This document shows positions 9,960 through 21,714 of a DNA stretch of 64,000 nt, piece after piece (the stretch's first letter is position 1; the number at the start of each line of letters is the position of its first letter). The notes beneath the pieces were generated by a model. The model had not been told where the DNA came from and did not search any database. It worked only from the letters and a program-made list of their open reading frames with translations. Source of the DNA: Astropecten irregularis (taxonomy: Eukaryota > Echinodermata > Asteroidea > Paxillosida > Astropectinidae); assembly GCA_963971285.1 (NCBI GenBank), contig OZ020246.1:11825217-11889216 (forward strand), written 5' to 3'. A program made the translations under genes and the position numbers.

Positions 9960-12900
9960 ATCTAATCTGACATCGGACTTGCTTGAAATATATCAAAATT
10001 TCGCATTATCATCACGGGTCAAAAAGGGGATGTTTTCACCAGGTCCGGACCTGATAGCCAGGGGTCCCGGGTGCGAAACCCGAAACTTCATAAATTGTTT
10101 TCCAGACATTGAAAAATTTAATCTGACATCGGACTCGCTTGAAATATATCAAAATTTGGCATTATCATCACGGGTCAAAAAGTGGATGTTTTCACCAGGT
10201 CCGGACCTGATAGCCATCGGCCATTTTTCACCAGGTCCGGACCTGATAGCCAGGGGGTGCCTGGTGCGATATCCGAAACTTCATAATTTTTTTTTCCTGA
10301 CACTAAAAAATCTAATCTGACATTGGACTCGCTTGAAATATATCAAAATTTGGCATTATCATCACGGGTCAAAAAGTGGATGTTTTCACCAGGTCCGGAC
10401 CTGATAGCCATCGGCCATTTTTCACCAGGTCCGGACCTGATAGCCAGAGGTCCCAAGTGCAAAACCCGAAACTTCATAAATTGTTTTCCAGACATTGAAA
10501 AATCTAATCTGACATGGGACTCGCTTGAAATACATCAAAATTTGGCATTATCATCACTGGTCAAAAAGTGGATGTTTCCACCAGGTCCGGACCTGATAGC
10601 CATCAGCCATTTTTCACCAGGTCCTGATAGCCAGGGGTCCCGGGTGCGATATCCGAAACTTCATAATTTTTTTTCCTGACACTAAAAAATCTAATCTGAC
10701 ATTGGACTCGCTTGAAATATAACAAAATTTGGCATTATCATCACGGGTCAAAAAGTGGATGTTTTCACCTGATAGCCATAGGCCATTTTTCACCAGGTCC
10801 GGACCTGATAGCCAGGGGGTCCCGGGTGCGAAACCCGAAACTTCATAAATTTTTTTCCAGACATTGAAAAATCTAATCTGACATCGGACTCGCTTGAAAT
10901 ATATCAAAATTTGGCATTATCATCACGGGTCAAAAAGTGGATGTTTTCACCAGGTCCGGACCTGATAGCCATCGGCCATTTTTCACCAGGTCCGGACCTG
11001 ATAGCCAGGGGTCCCAGGTGCGAAACACAAAACTTCATAAATTTTTTTCCAGACATTAAAAAATCTAATCTGACATCGGACTCGCTTGAAATATATCAAA
11101 ATTTGGCTATATCATCACGGGTCAAAAAGTGGATGTTTTCACCAGGTCCGGACCTGATAGCCATCGGCCATTTTTCACCAGGTCCGGACCTGATAGCCAG
11201 GGGTCCCAGGTGCAAAACCCGAAACTTCATAATTTTTTTTTCCAGACATTAAAAAATCTAATCTGACATTGGACTCGCTTGAAATATATCAAAATTTGGC
11301 ATTATCATCACAGGTCAAAAAGTGGATGTTTTCACCAGGTCCGGACCTGATAGCCATCGGCCATTTTTCACCAGGTCCGGACCTGATAGCCTGGGGTCCC
11401 TGGTGCGATATCCGAAACTTCATAATTTTTTTTCCAGACATTTAAAAATCTAATCTGACATCGGACTCGCTTGAAATATATCAAAATTTGGCATTATCAT
11501 CACGGGTCAAAAAGTGGATGTTTTCACCAGGTTCGGACCTGATAGCCATCGGCCATTTTTCACCAGGTCTGGACCTGATAGCCAGGGGTCCTGGGTGCGA
11601 GATCCGAAACTTTATAAATTTTTTTCCAGACATTAAAAAATCTAATCTGACATTGGACTCGCTTGAAATATATCAAAATTTGGCATTATCATCACAGGTC
11701 AAAAAGTGGATGTTTTCACCAGGTCCGGACCTGATAGCCATCGGCCATTTTTCACCAGGTCCGGACCTGATAGCCAGGGGTCCCGGGTGCGAAACCCGAA
11801 ACTTCATAATTTTTTTTCCAGACATTAAAAAATCTAATCTGACATCGGACTCGCTTGAAATATATCAACATTTGGCATTATCATCACGGGTCAAAAAGTA
11901 GATGTTTTCACCAGGTCCCTACCTGATAGCCATCGGCCATTTTTCACCAGGTCCGGACCTGATAGCCAGGGGTCCCGGGTGCGATATCCGAATCTTCATA
12001 AATTTTTTTCCTGACACTAAAAAATCTAATCTGACATTTGACTCGCTTGAAATATAACAAAACTTGGCATTATCATCACGGGTCAAAAAGTGGATGTTTT
12101 CACCTGATAGCCATCGGCCATTTTTCACCAGGTCCGGACCTGATAGCCAGAGGTCCCGGGTGCGAAACCCGAACTTCATAATTTTTTTCCAGACATTAAA
12201 AAATCTAATCTGACATCTGACTCGCTTGAAATATATCAAAATTTGGCATTATCATCACAGGTCAAAAAGTGGATGTTTTCACCAGGTCCGGACCTGATAG
12301 CCATCGGCCATTTTTCACCAGGTCCGGACCTGATAGCCAGGGGTCCTGGGTGCGATATCCGAAACTTCATAATTTTTTTTCCTGACACTAAAAAATCTAA
12401 TCTGACATTGGACTCGCTTGAAATATAACAAAATTTGGCATTATCATCACGGGTCAAAAAGTGGATGTTTTCACCTGATAGCCATCGGCCATTTTTCACC
12501 AGGTCCGGACCTGATAGCCAGGGGGTCCCGGGTTCGAAACCCGAAACTTCATAAATTTTTTTCCAGACATTGAAAAATCTAATCTGACATCTGACTCGCT
12601 TGAAATATATCAAAATTTGGCATTATCATCACGGGTCAAAAAGTGGATGTTTTCACCAGGTCCGGACCTGATAGCCATCGGCCATTTTTCACCAGGTCCG
12701 GACCTGATAGCCAGAGGTCCCGGGTGCGAAACCCGAACTTCATAATTTTTTTTCCAGACATTGAAAAATCAAATCTGACATCGGACTCGCTTGAAATATA
12801 TCAAAATTTGGCATTATCATCACGGGTCAAAAAGTGGATGTTTTCACCATGTCCAGACCTGATAGCCATTGGCCATTTTTCACCAGGTCCGGACCTGATA

Positions 12901-15900
12901 GCCAGGGGGTCCCTGGTGCGATATCCGAAACTTCATAATTTTTTTTTCCTGACACTAAAAAATCTAATCTGACATTGGACTGGCTTGAAATATATCAAAA
13001 TTTGGCATTATCATCACGGGTCAAAAAGTGGATGTTTTCACCAGGTCCGGACGTGATAGCCATCGGCCATTTTTCACCAGGTCCGGACCTGATAGCCTGG
13101 GGTCCCGGGTGCGAAACCCGAAACTTCATAATTTTTTTTCCAGACATTTAAAAATCTAATCTGACATCGGACTCGCTTGAAATATATCAAAATTTGGCAT
13201 TATCATCACGGGTCAAAAAGTGGATGTTTTCACCAGGTTCGGACCTGATAGCCATCGGCAATTTTTCACCAGGTCTGGACCTGATAGCCAGGGGTCCTGG
13301 GTGCGAGATCCGAAACTTTATTAATTTTTTTCCAGACATTAAAAAATCTAATCTGACATTGGACTCGCTTGAAATATATCAAAATTTGGCATTATCATCA
13401 CAGGTCAAAAAGTGGATGTTTTCACCAGGTCCGGACCTGATAGCCATCGGCCATTTTTCACCAGGTCCGGACCTAATAGCCAGGGGTCCCGGGTGCGAAA
13501 CCCGAAACTTCATAATTCTTTTTTCCAGACATTAAAAAATCTAATTTGACATCGGACTCGCTTGAAATATATCAACATTTGGCATTATCATCACGGGTCA
13601 AAAAGTAGATGTTTTCACCAGGTCCCTACCTGATAGCCATCGGCCATTTTTCACCAGGTCCGGACCTGATAGCCAGGGGTCCCGGGTGCGATATCCGAAT
13701 CTTCATAAATTTTTTTCCTGACACTAAAAAATCTAATCTGACATTGGACTCGCTTGAAATATAACAAAATTTGGCATTATCATCACGGGTCAAAAAGTGG
13801 ATGTTTTCACCTGATAGCCATCGGCCATTTTTCACCAGGTCCGGACCTGATAGCCAGAGGTCCCGGGTGCGAAACCCGAACTTCATAATTTTTTTTCCAG
13901 ACATTGAAAAATCAAATCTGACATCGGACTCGCTTGAAATATATCAAAATTTGGCATTATCATCACGGGTCAAAAAGTGGATGTTTTCACCATGTCCAGA
14001 CCTGATAGCCATCGGTCATTTTTCACCAGGTCCGGACCTGATAGCCAGGGGTCCCGGGTGCGAGATCCGAAACTTCATAATTTTTTTTCCAGACATTAAA
14101 AAATCTAATCTGACATCGAACTCACTTGAAATATATCAAAATTTGGCATTATCTTCATTGGTCAAAAAGTGGATGTTTTCACCAGGTCCGGACCTGATAG
14201 CCATCGGCCATTTTTCACCAGGTCCGGACCTGATAGCCAGGGGTCCCAGGTGCGAAACCCGAAACTTCATAAATTTTTTTTCCAGACATTAAAAAATCTA
14301 ATCTGACATTGGACTCGCTTGAAATATATCAAAATTTGGCATTATCATCACAGGTCAAAAAGTGGATGTTTTCACCAGGTCCGGACCTGATAGCCAGGGG
14401 TCCTGGGTGCGATATCCGAAACTTCATAATTTTTTTTCCTGACACTAAAAAATCTAATCTGACATTGGACTCGCTTGAAATATAACAAAATTTGGCATTA
14501 TCATCACGGGTCAAAAAGTGGATGTTTTCACCTGATAGCCATCGGCCATTTTTCACCAGGTCCGGACCTGATAGCCAGGGGGTCCCGGGTTCGAAACCCG
14601 AAACTTCATACATTTTTTTCCAGACATTGAAAAATCTAATCTGACATCTGACTCGCTTGAAATATATCAAAATTTGGCATTATCATCACAGGTCAAAAAG
14701 TGGATGTTTTCACCAGGTCCGGACCTGATAGCCATCGGCCATTTTTCACCAGGTCCGGACCTGATAGCCAGGGGTCCTGGGTGCGATATCCGAAACTTCA
14801 TAATTTTTTTTCCTGACACTAAAAAATCTAATCTGACATTGGACTCGCTTGAAATATAACAAAATTTGGCATTATCATCACGGGTCAAAAAGTGGATGTT
14901 TTCACCTGATAGCCATCGGCCATTTTTCACCAGGTCCGGACCTGATAGCCAGGGGGTCCCGGGTTCGAAACCCGAAACTTCATAAATTTTTTTCCAGACA
15001 TTGAAAAATCTAATCTGACATCTGACTCGCTTGAAATATATCAAAATTTGGCATTATCATCACGGGTCAAAAAGTGGATGTTTTCACCAGGTCCGGACCT
15101 GATAGCCATCGGCCATTTTTCACCAGGTCCGGACCTGATAGCCAGAGGTCCCGGGTGCGAAACCCGAACTTCATAATTTTTTTTCCAGACATTGAAAAAT
15201 CAAATCTGACATCGGACTCGCTTGAAATATATCAAAATTTGGCATTATCATCACGGGTCAAAAAGTGGATGTTTTCACCATGTCCAGACCTGATAGCCAT
15301 CGGTCATTTTTCACTAGGTCCGGACCTGATAGCCAGGGGGTCCCTGGTGCGATATCCGAAACTTCATAATTTTTTTTCCAGACATTAAAAAATCTAATCT
15401 GACATCGAACTCACTTGAAATATATCAAAATTTGGCATTATCTTCATTGGTCAAAAAGTGGATGTTTTCACCAGGTCCGGACCTGATAGCCATCGGCCAT
15501 TTTTCACCAGGTCCGGACCTGATAGCCAGGGGTCCCAGGTGCGAAACCCGAAACTTCATACATTTTTTTTCCAGACATTAAAAAATCTAATCTGACATTG
15601 GACTCGCTTGAAATATATCAAAATTTGGCATTATCATCACGGGTCAAAAAGTGGACGTTTTCACCTGATAGCCATCGGCCATTTTTCACCAGGTCCGGAC
15701 CTGATAGCCAGAGGTCCCGGGTGCGAAACCCGAACTTCATAATTTTTTTTCCAGACATTGAAAAATCAAATCTGACATCGGACTCGCTTGAAATATATCA
15801 AAATTTGGCATTATCATCACGGGTCAAAAAGTGGATGTTTTCACCATGTCCAGACCTGATAGCAATCGGTCATTTTTCACCAGGTCCGGACCTGATAGCC

Positions 15901-18388
15901 AGGGGTCCCGGGTGCGAGATCCGAAACTTCATAATTTTTTTTCCAGACATTAAAAAATCTAATCTGACATCGAACTCACTTGAAATATATCAAAATTTGG
16001 CATTATCTTCATTGGTCAAAAAGTGGATGTTTTCACCAGGTCCGGACCTGATAGCCATCGGCCATTTTTCACCAGGTCCGGCAGGTGCGAAACCCGAAAC
16101 TTCATAAATTTTTTTTCCAGACATTAAAAAATCTAATCTGACATTGGACTCGCTTGAAATATAACAAAATTTGGCATTATCATCACGGGTCAAAAAGTGG
16201 ATGTTTTCACCTGATAGCCATCGGCCATTTTTCACCAGGTCCGGACCTGATAGCCAGGGGGTCCCGGGTTCGAAACCCGAAACTTCATAAATTTTTTTCC
16301 AGACATTGAAAAATCTAATCTGACATCTGACTCGCTTGAAATATATCAAAATTTGGCATTATCATCACAGGTCAAAAAGTGGATGTTTTCACCAGGTCCG
16401 GACCTGATAGCCATCGGCCATTTTTCACCAGGTCCGGACCTGATAGCCAGGGGTCCTGGGTGCGATATCCGAAACTTCATAATTTTTTTTCCTGACACTA
16501 AAAAATCTAATCTGACATTGGACTCGCTTGAAATATATCAAAATTTGGCATTATCATCACAGGTCAAAAAGTGGATGTTTTCACCAGGTCCGGACCTGAT
16601 AGCCATCGGCCATTTTTCACCAGGTCCGGACCTGATAGCCAGGGGTCCTGGGTGCGATATCCGAAACTTCATAATTTTTTTTCCTGACACTAAAAAATCT
16701 AATCTGAAATTGGACTCGCTTGAAATATATCAAAATTTGGCATTATCATCACGGGTCAAAAAGTGGATGTTTTCACCAGGTCCGGACCTGATAGCCATCG
16801 GCCATTTTTCACCAGGTCCGGACCTGATAGCCAGAGGTCCCGGGTGCGAAACCCGAACTTCATAATTTTTTTTCCAGACATTGAAAAATCAAATCTGACA
16901 TCGGACTCGCTTGAAATATATCAAAATTTGGCATTATCATCACGGGTCAAAAAGTGGATGTTTTCACCATGTCCAGACCTGATAGCCATCAGTCATTTTT
17001 CACTAGGTCCGGACCTGATAGCCAGGGGGTCCCTGGTGCGATATCCGAAACTTCATAATTTTTTTTCCAGACATTAAAAAATCTAATCTGACATCGAACT
17101 CACTTGAAATATATCAAAATTTGGCATTATCTTCATTGGTCAAAAAGTGGATGTTTTCACCAGGTCCGGACCTGATAGCCATCGGCCATTTTTCACCAGG
17201 TCCGGACCTGATAGCCAGGGGTCCCAGGTGCGAAACCCGAAACTTCATACATTTTTTTTCCAGACATTAAAAAATCTAATCTGACATTGGACTCGCTTGA
17301 AATATATCAAAATTTGGCATTATCATCACGGGTCAAAAAGTGGATGTTTTCACCAGGTCCGGACCTGATAGCCATCGGCCATTTTTCACCAGGTCCGGAC
17401 CTGATAGCCAGGGGGTCCCGGGTGCGAAACCCAAAACTTCATATATTTTTTTCCAGACATTGAAAAATCTAATCTGACATCGGACTCGCTTGAAATATAT
17501 CAAAATTTGGCTATATCATCACGGGTCAAAAAGTGGATGTTTTCACCAGGTCCGGACCTGATAGCCATCGGCCATTTTTCACCAGGTCCGGACCTGATAG
17601 CCAGGGGTCCCAGGTGCGAAACCCGAAACTTCATAAATTTTTTTTCCAGACATTAAAAAATCTAATCTGACATTGGACTCGCTTGAAATATATCAAAATT
17701 TGGCATTATCATCACGGGTCAAAAAGTGGATGTTTTCATCAGGTCCGGACCTGATAGCCATCGGCCATTTTTCACCAGGTCCGGACCTGATAGCCAGGGG
17801 TCCCGGGTGCGATATCCGAAACTTCATAATTTTTTTTCCAGACATTGAAAAATCTAATCTGACATCGGACTCGCTTGAAATATATACAAATTTGGCATTA
17901 TCATCACGGGTCAAAAAGTGGATGTTTTCACCAGGTCCGGACCTGATAGCCATCGGCCATTTTTCACCAGGTCCGGACCTGATAGCCAGGGGTCCCGGGT
18001 GCGAGATCCGAAACTTCATAATTTTTTTTCCAGACATTGAAAAATATAATCTGACATCAGACTCGCTTGAAATATATCAAAATTTGGCATTATCATCAAG
18101 GGTCAAAAAGTGGATGTTTTCACCAGGTCCGGACCTGATAGCCATGGGTCCTGGGTGCGAGACCCGAAACCGCATAATTTTTTTTCCCGACATTAAAAAA
18201 TCTAATCTGACATCGGACTCGCTTGAAATATATCGACATTTGGCATTATCATCTCCGGTCAAAAAGTGGGAGTTTTCACCAGGTCCGGACCTGATAGCCA
18301 ACGGCCAGTTTTTACCAGGTCCAGACCCGATAGCCAGGGGTCCCAGGTTTGTTTGAGACCCAGAGCGGCAGGATTTTTTTCCCAGATT
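9960..18388 (+). repeat. Satellite B: about 193-bp tandem repeat, about 43 monomers
   Basis: The phrase ctaatctgacatcggactcg recurs about every 193 bp. Each monomer then has cgcttgaaatatatcaaaat, ggcattatcatcacgggtc, aaaaagtggatgttttcacc, usually two copies of ttcaccaggtccggacctga about 36 bp apart, then a stem-loop cccgggtgcgaaacccg and a T-run. Some monomers carry only one of the two inner copies (about 155 bp). Block-scale duplication is visible: 12236-12613 recurs at 14667-15044 (offset 2431) and 12643-12972 is followed by relatives at 15074 and 16763. Frames up to 227 codons run through several monomers where the T-run makes the period 192; both strands show this and no family is recognisable. 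Confidence 0.97.
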
Positions 18389-18796
18389 CCAAAACTGCCA
18401 CATTTTGACACTTGAGTCTAAAATAAAAATTCTGCAGCTCCGGGTCTCGAACCCGGGATTTCTGGCTCTCAGGTCGGGACCTGTTCCAAACTGCCACTTT
18501 TTGACACGCGAGTTTAAAAAGAAATCCTGCTCCTTCGGGTCTCGAAACTGGGATTTCTGGCTCACTGGTCCGGACCTGTACCAAACTGCCACTTTTTGAC
18601 ACACGAGTTGAAAAAAAAAATTCTTCAGATCCGGGTCTCAAACCAGGAATTTTTTGCTCTCAGGTCCGGACCTGTTCCAAACTGCCACTTCTTGACACGC
18701 GAGTTGAAAAAACAAATTGTGCTGCTCCGGGTCTCGAACCTGGGTTTTCTGGCTCTCAGGTCCAGACCTGTTCCAAACTGCCACTTTTTGACACGT
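18389..18796 (-). repeat. Inverted 96-bp relative of satellite B, about 4.5 copies
   Basis: The motif actgccactttttgacacg recurs at about 95-98 bp spacing (near 18395, 18489, 18584, 18681, 18777). Read on the minus strand each unit gives gtcaaaaagtggcagttt, then caggtccggacctgagagcc, then tcccgggttcgagacccgg and a T-run, the same order of blocks as satellite B but with the atatatcaaaat/catcggac half missing. So it is a shorter sister repeat in opposite orientation, placed directly against the end of satellite B. Confidence 0.9.
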
Positions 18797-18939
18797 GTCT
18801 GAAAACTTATTTCATCTATAATTTTGTCTTTTCAGAATTTGCTAGAAAACTAGAAAAAAAAAGCCAGTGGATCCATGGAATATTATGGCAGGCTGTCAAG
18901 GTCTGGATCTAAATCATCGCACAGGTATGATGTCTAAAT
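18797..18939. other. Short unique segment
   Basis: Contains an acceptor-like ttgtcttttcag at about 18823-18835 and a donor-like cacag|gtatga near 18924, but every frame between them has a stop. No feature is called. Confidence 0.4.
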
Positions 18940-19061
18940 CTTTTCCCAGATTCAAAAAAAAAAATTCGACACCATACTCGCTTGAAATATATCAAAATTT
19001 TGCATTATTGTCACGGGTCAAAAAGTTGCAGTTTTCACCAGCTCCGGATCCGAGAGCCACT
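18940..19061 (+). repeat. Relic of satellite B
   Basis: The segment holds ttttcccagattc, a run of A, cacc/atactcgcttgaaatata, catta..gtcacgggtcaaaa and ttttcacc-agctccggatcc, in satellite B order but with many substitutions, including loss of the perfect ggtccggacc palindrome. It is a single diverged monomer outside the array, in the same orientation as satellite B and opposite to the 96-bp array between them. Confidence 0.85.
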
Positions 19062-19100
19062 GTTTGACACTTGAATCGAAAAAATCGAACTTTGGATTTT

Positions 19101-19141
19101 CGACTTGTTATGTCTTGTTGTGACTTGTAATGACTTATGGT
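19101..19141 (+). repeat. Relic of satellite D decamers
   Basis: Four degenerate ttgtRRtgac-like units (cttgttatgt, cttgttgtga, cttgtaatga, cttatgg). The main decamer array starts 1.8 kb to the right, so this is a detached or ancestral piece. Confidence 0.65.
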
Positions 19142-19149
19142 GTTTTATT

Positions 19150-19203
19150 AGCTGTTTCGCATGCAGCGAGACAGCTTTTGTTTTTCTTATTTTTGTTTTT
19201 CTT

Positions 19204-19234
<31 letters not shown>
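19150..19234. repeat. Short hairpin plus poly(T) tract
   Basis: 19150-19176 is a near-perfect palindrome (agctgtttcgc / gcgagacagct). It is followed by T-rich sequence ending in an uninterrupted T-run of about 26 at 19209-19234. This could be the end of a mobile element; no family is assigned. Confidence 0.6.
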
Positions 19235-19289
19235 CTTTTTCCACTTTTTTCCCATAGACATAACACAGGGGTTTTCTAAGAGCCACTTC

Positions 19290-19718
19290 TACCATTATGC
19301 CAATTCCAATCAACTTCATACTTGGCACGTAGTTAGACCAACACCCCGAATAGTGTCCCGCATATGTACGTCATCGTGACGTCATCACGTGCACAGTTAC
19401 GTAATCATAAAAGTGCAAATTTTAGGGCTCTTTATCTCCGGAACGGCAAGTCCGATGCAACTCAAACTTGGTATGTAAGTATATGGGGACGTGTTATAGA
19501 CAAAAATTGCAGTCACGTGTTGATGACGTCATCGTGCGATTTTATACGAATTATTCAATTTTTTGACCTTTTCTTTATATCTCATGAACGACAAATCGTA
19601 TTTTCGAAATTCTTTCGGTAAAATATTTGTTAGGCTATAGGCACATGCCACAAAATACCAAAAAGTAGTGACGTCATGATGACGTCATCAAAAAGCCGAT
19701 TTTCTGATTCACATATAA
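19290..19718 (+). repeat. Diverged 130-150-bp tandem repeat with CRE palindromes, left part
   Basis: About three units, each with a phrase like tccgatgcaactcaaacttgg, then one or two TGACGTCA octamers and a gccgatttt-like tail. Perfect TGACGTCA copies are at 19377-19384, 19524-19531, 19669-19676 and 19680-19687. The units are old: only short blocks are conserved. The array is cut at about 19719 by an inverted-repeat insertion and resumes at about 20251. Confidence 0.75.
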
Positions 19719-20250
19719 GGGATTATATAACACCTTAGTAGATCCTTGTCATTTGATTGGAGGATTGTATGTCACGTGATATGTGATAAATAGACCAATT
19801 CATGGCTTACGTCACAACCGTTGAAATTTGTACCATCCACCGTGCATTTTTGGTGCCATCCGATTTGTACCATTGCACGCCAGGGACTCTAATACGTGAT
19901 TGGTCAAGCGGCGTTCCATTTATTTGTCACTGCGTGCGCGCGTACGCGTTGGTGTGCAACGCGCGTTTCTGTAATAAGAGCATAAAGTTTGCCAAGATTT
20001 TAAGCTTTTTTTGTCTCGCTAACTCTTAAAATGTTATCCTCCAATCAAAATCAAATGACAAAGATCTACTTAGATGTTATATAAAACAAATAATGAATGT
20101 TTCACATTCGTAGAATGGTAAAAATAATTTCATTCGGTGACAGATGGACTGTTCCATTCCACTCGGCTTCGCCTCGTGAAATGGAACAGTCCATCTGTCA
20201 CCTCATGAAATTATTTTTACCATTCCACTCATAAACATTCATTATTTGTA
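19719..20250. mobile_element. 0.5-kb inverted-repeat insertion in the CRE repeat
   Basis: Comparison with the uninterrupted junction at 20392-20412 (cacatataagcgaatatctg) shows that the sequence between cacatataag (19709-19718) and aatatccgatgg (about 20252) is inserted. Inside, 19723-19765 and 20036-20084 form an inverted repeat starting ttatataacacc/ttatataacatc and including tcatttgatt; the right arm carries 6 extra bases. A second, tighter palindrome (20086-20249) abuts the right arm. The ends of the whole insertion, ggattatataac and gtataatatcc, are also roughly inverted. No transposase frame. The exact target duplication is unclear. Confidence 0.75.
20086..20249. repeat. Long hairpin palindrome with a ggcttcgcc centre
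   Basis: Left arm 20086-20158 and right arm 20180-20249 are inverted copies (acaaataatgaatgttt, ggtaaaaataatttcat, cagatggactgttccatt) with a few mismatches. The centre, actcggcttcgcctcgtg, is itself partly self-complementary. This is a fold-back MITE, probably nested beside the inverted repeat at 19723-20084. Confidence 0.9.
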
Positions 20251-20540
20251 TAATATCCGATGGTGATGAAACTTGGTGGATAGGTAGGGAATGGTACTAG
20301 TATCCTAAATCTGAAGTGACGTCACGATGACGTTCTCGGCTGATTTTTTATTGATTTTTGAATATTTAATTTTGCCATTTTTTCCCAGAAACACATATAA
20401 GCGAATATCTGATCGTAATGAAACTTGGTGGATAGGTAGGAAATGGTATTAGTATCCCTAATGTGAAGTGACGTCATGATGATGTCATCGGCTGATTTTT
20501 TATTGAATTTTTTAATAATTAATTCGGCCATTTAGAGTCA
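20251..20540 (+). repeat. CRE-containing repeat, right part (two tandem units)
   Basis: Units at about 20252-20395 and 20408-20535 share gatgaaacttggtggatagg, tagtatcc, gaagtgacgtca and ggctgattttttattga. Perfect TGACGTCA octamers are at 20317-20324 and 20469-20476. The second octamer of the pair is degraded to tgacgttc and tgatgtca. These two units are much more alike than the units left of the insertion. Confidence 0.88.
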
Positions 20541-20937
20541 AACATAACACAAAACACGGGCTTTGGAACTTTTTGGACCGCTGATATGGCTATCTGAAGT
20601 AGTGGCACAATTGTATACACGTGAATGGAGCACGACGAGCTAGAAAATGAATCATTTTGCTGTTTCCACTGCCCATAAGCACAACCATACATACTATGCA
20701 CGTTGGCCTATAGTAGACTTGTGTATTGCCACGTGTATGTATATGTATCAGTATACATACATAATGTGTATTGATGGACAAGTGACGACGCTCCTGATAG
20801 TTGTTAACGGCAATGAAGACACCACTGATTTGCTTTTTTCTGTACTGGGCCAATTGCGTTCATGTTTATTTTTCATATTATTTATAAAACATACGCGAAA
20901 CAGCTCAGTGTTTGTCAACAAACACAGGTCTAGTTTT
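20541..20937. other. No supported gene
   Basis: Frames of about 90-100 codons are open on both strands here but overlap each other, match no family I know, and the minus-strand one continues into the decamer array. Contains a small cacgtgtatgtatatgtatc / gtatacatacata alternating stretch near 20731-20765. Confidence 0.4.
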
Positions 20938-21714
20938 GACTTGAGGTGACTTGTGATGACTTGAGTTGACTTGTGGTGACTTGTGATGACTTGTGGTGAC
21001 TTGTGGTGACTTGTGATGACTTGAGTTGACTTGTGGTGACTTGTGATGACTTGTGGTGACTTGAGGTGACTTGTGGTGACTTGTGGTGACTTGAGTTGAC
21101 TTGTGATGACTTGAGTTGACTTGTGATGACTTGTGGTGACTTGTGGTGACTTGTGGTGACTTGAGTTGACTTGTGGTGACTTGTGGTGAGTTGTGGTGAC
21201 TTGTGGTGACTTGTGGTGACTTGAGTTGACTTGTGATGACTTTTGGTAACTTGTGATGACTTGTGGTGACTTGTGGTGACTTGTGATGACTTGTGGTGAC
21301 TTGAGTTGACTTGTGGTGACTTGTGGTGACTTGTGGTGACTTGAGTTAACTTGAGTTGACTTGTGATGACTTGTGGTGACTAGTGGTGACTTGTGTTGCC
21401 CTCTGGTGACTTGTGGTGACTTGAGTTGACATGAGTTGACTTGTGATGACTTGTGGTGACTTGAGGTGACTTGTAGTGACTTGAGGTGACTTGTAGTGAC
21501 TTGAGGTGACTTGTAGTGACTTGAGGTGACTTGTGGTGACTTGAGTTGACTTGAGTTGACTTGTGATGACTTGAGTTGACATGTGGTGACTTGTGGTGAC
21601 TTGTTGTGACTTGTGGTGACTTGTAGTGAGTTGTAGTGACTTGAGGTGACTTGTGATGACTTGTGGTGACTTGTGTTGCCCTCTGGTGACTTGTGTTGCC
21701 CTCTGGTGACTTTT
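20938..21714 (+). repeat. Satellite D: decamer array (ttgtggtgac)n, about 77 units
   Basis: From 20941 to 21710 the sequence is an unbroken series of 10-bp units without one insertion or deletion. Nearly all follow ttg(t/a)(g/t/a)(g/a/t)tgac; variation is concentrated at unit positions 4-6. Combinations such as ttgtgatgac + ttgagttgac + ttgtggtgac recur as higher-order words. The array is interrupted by ttgtgttgcc ctctggtgac at about 21391-21410 and twice more at 21671-21710. On the minus strand all frames stay open (SHHKSPQVTT-like repeats), giving a 346-codon ATG frame across 20748-21788; that follows from the stop-free decamer and is not evidence of a gene. Confidence 0.97.

Noticed and set aside
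9895-18604. Long frames (up to 227 codons) through satellite B with PGPDLIA-type peptide repeats
   Set aside because: They persist only where T-run length makes the period 192, appear on both strands, and match no known protein.
18836-18923. Exon between ttgtcttttcag and gtatga
   Set aside because: All three frames contain stops and no family similarity is seen.
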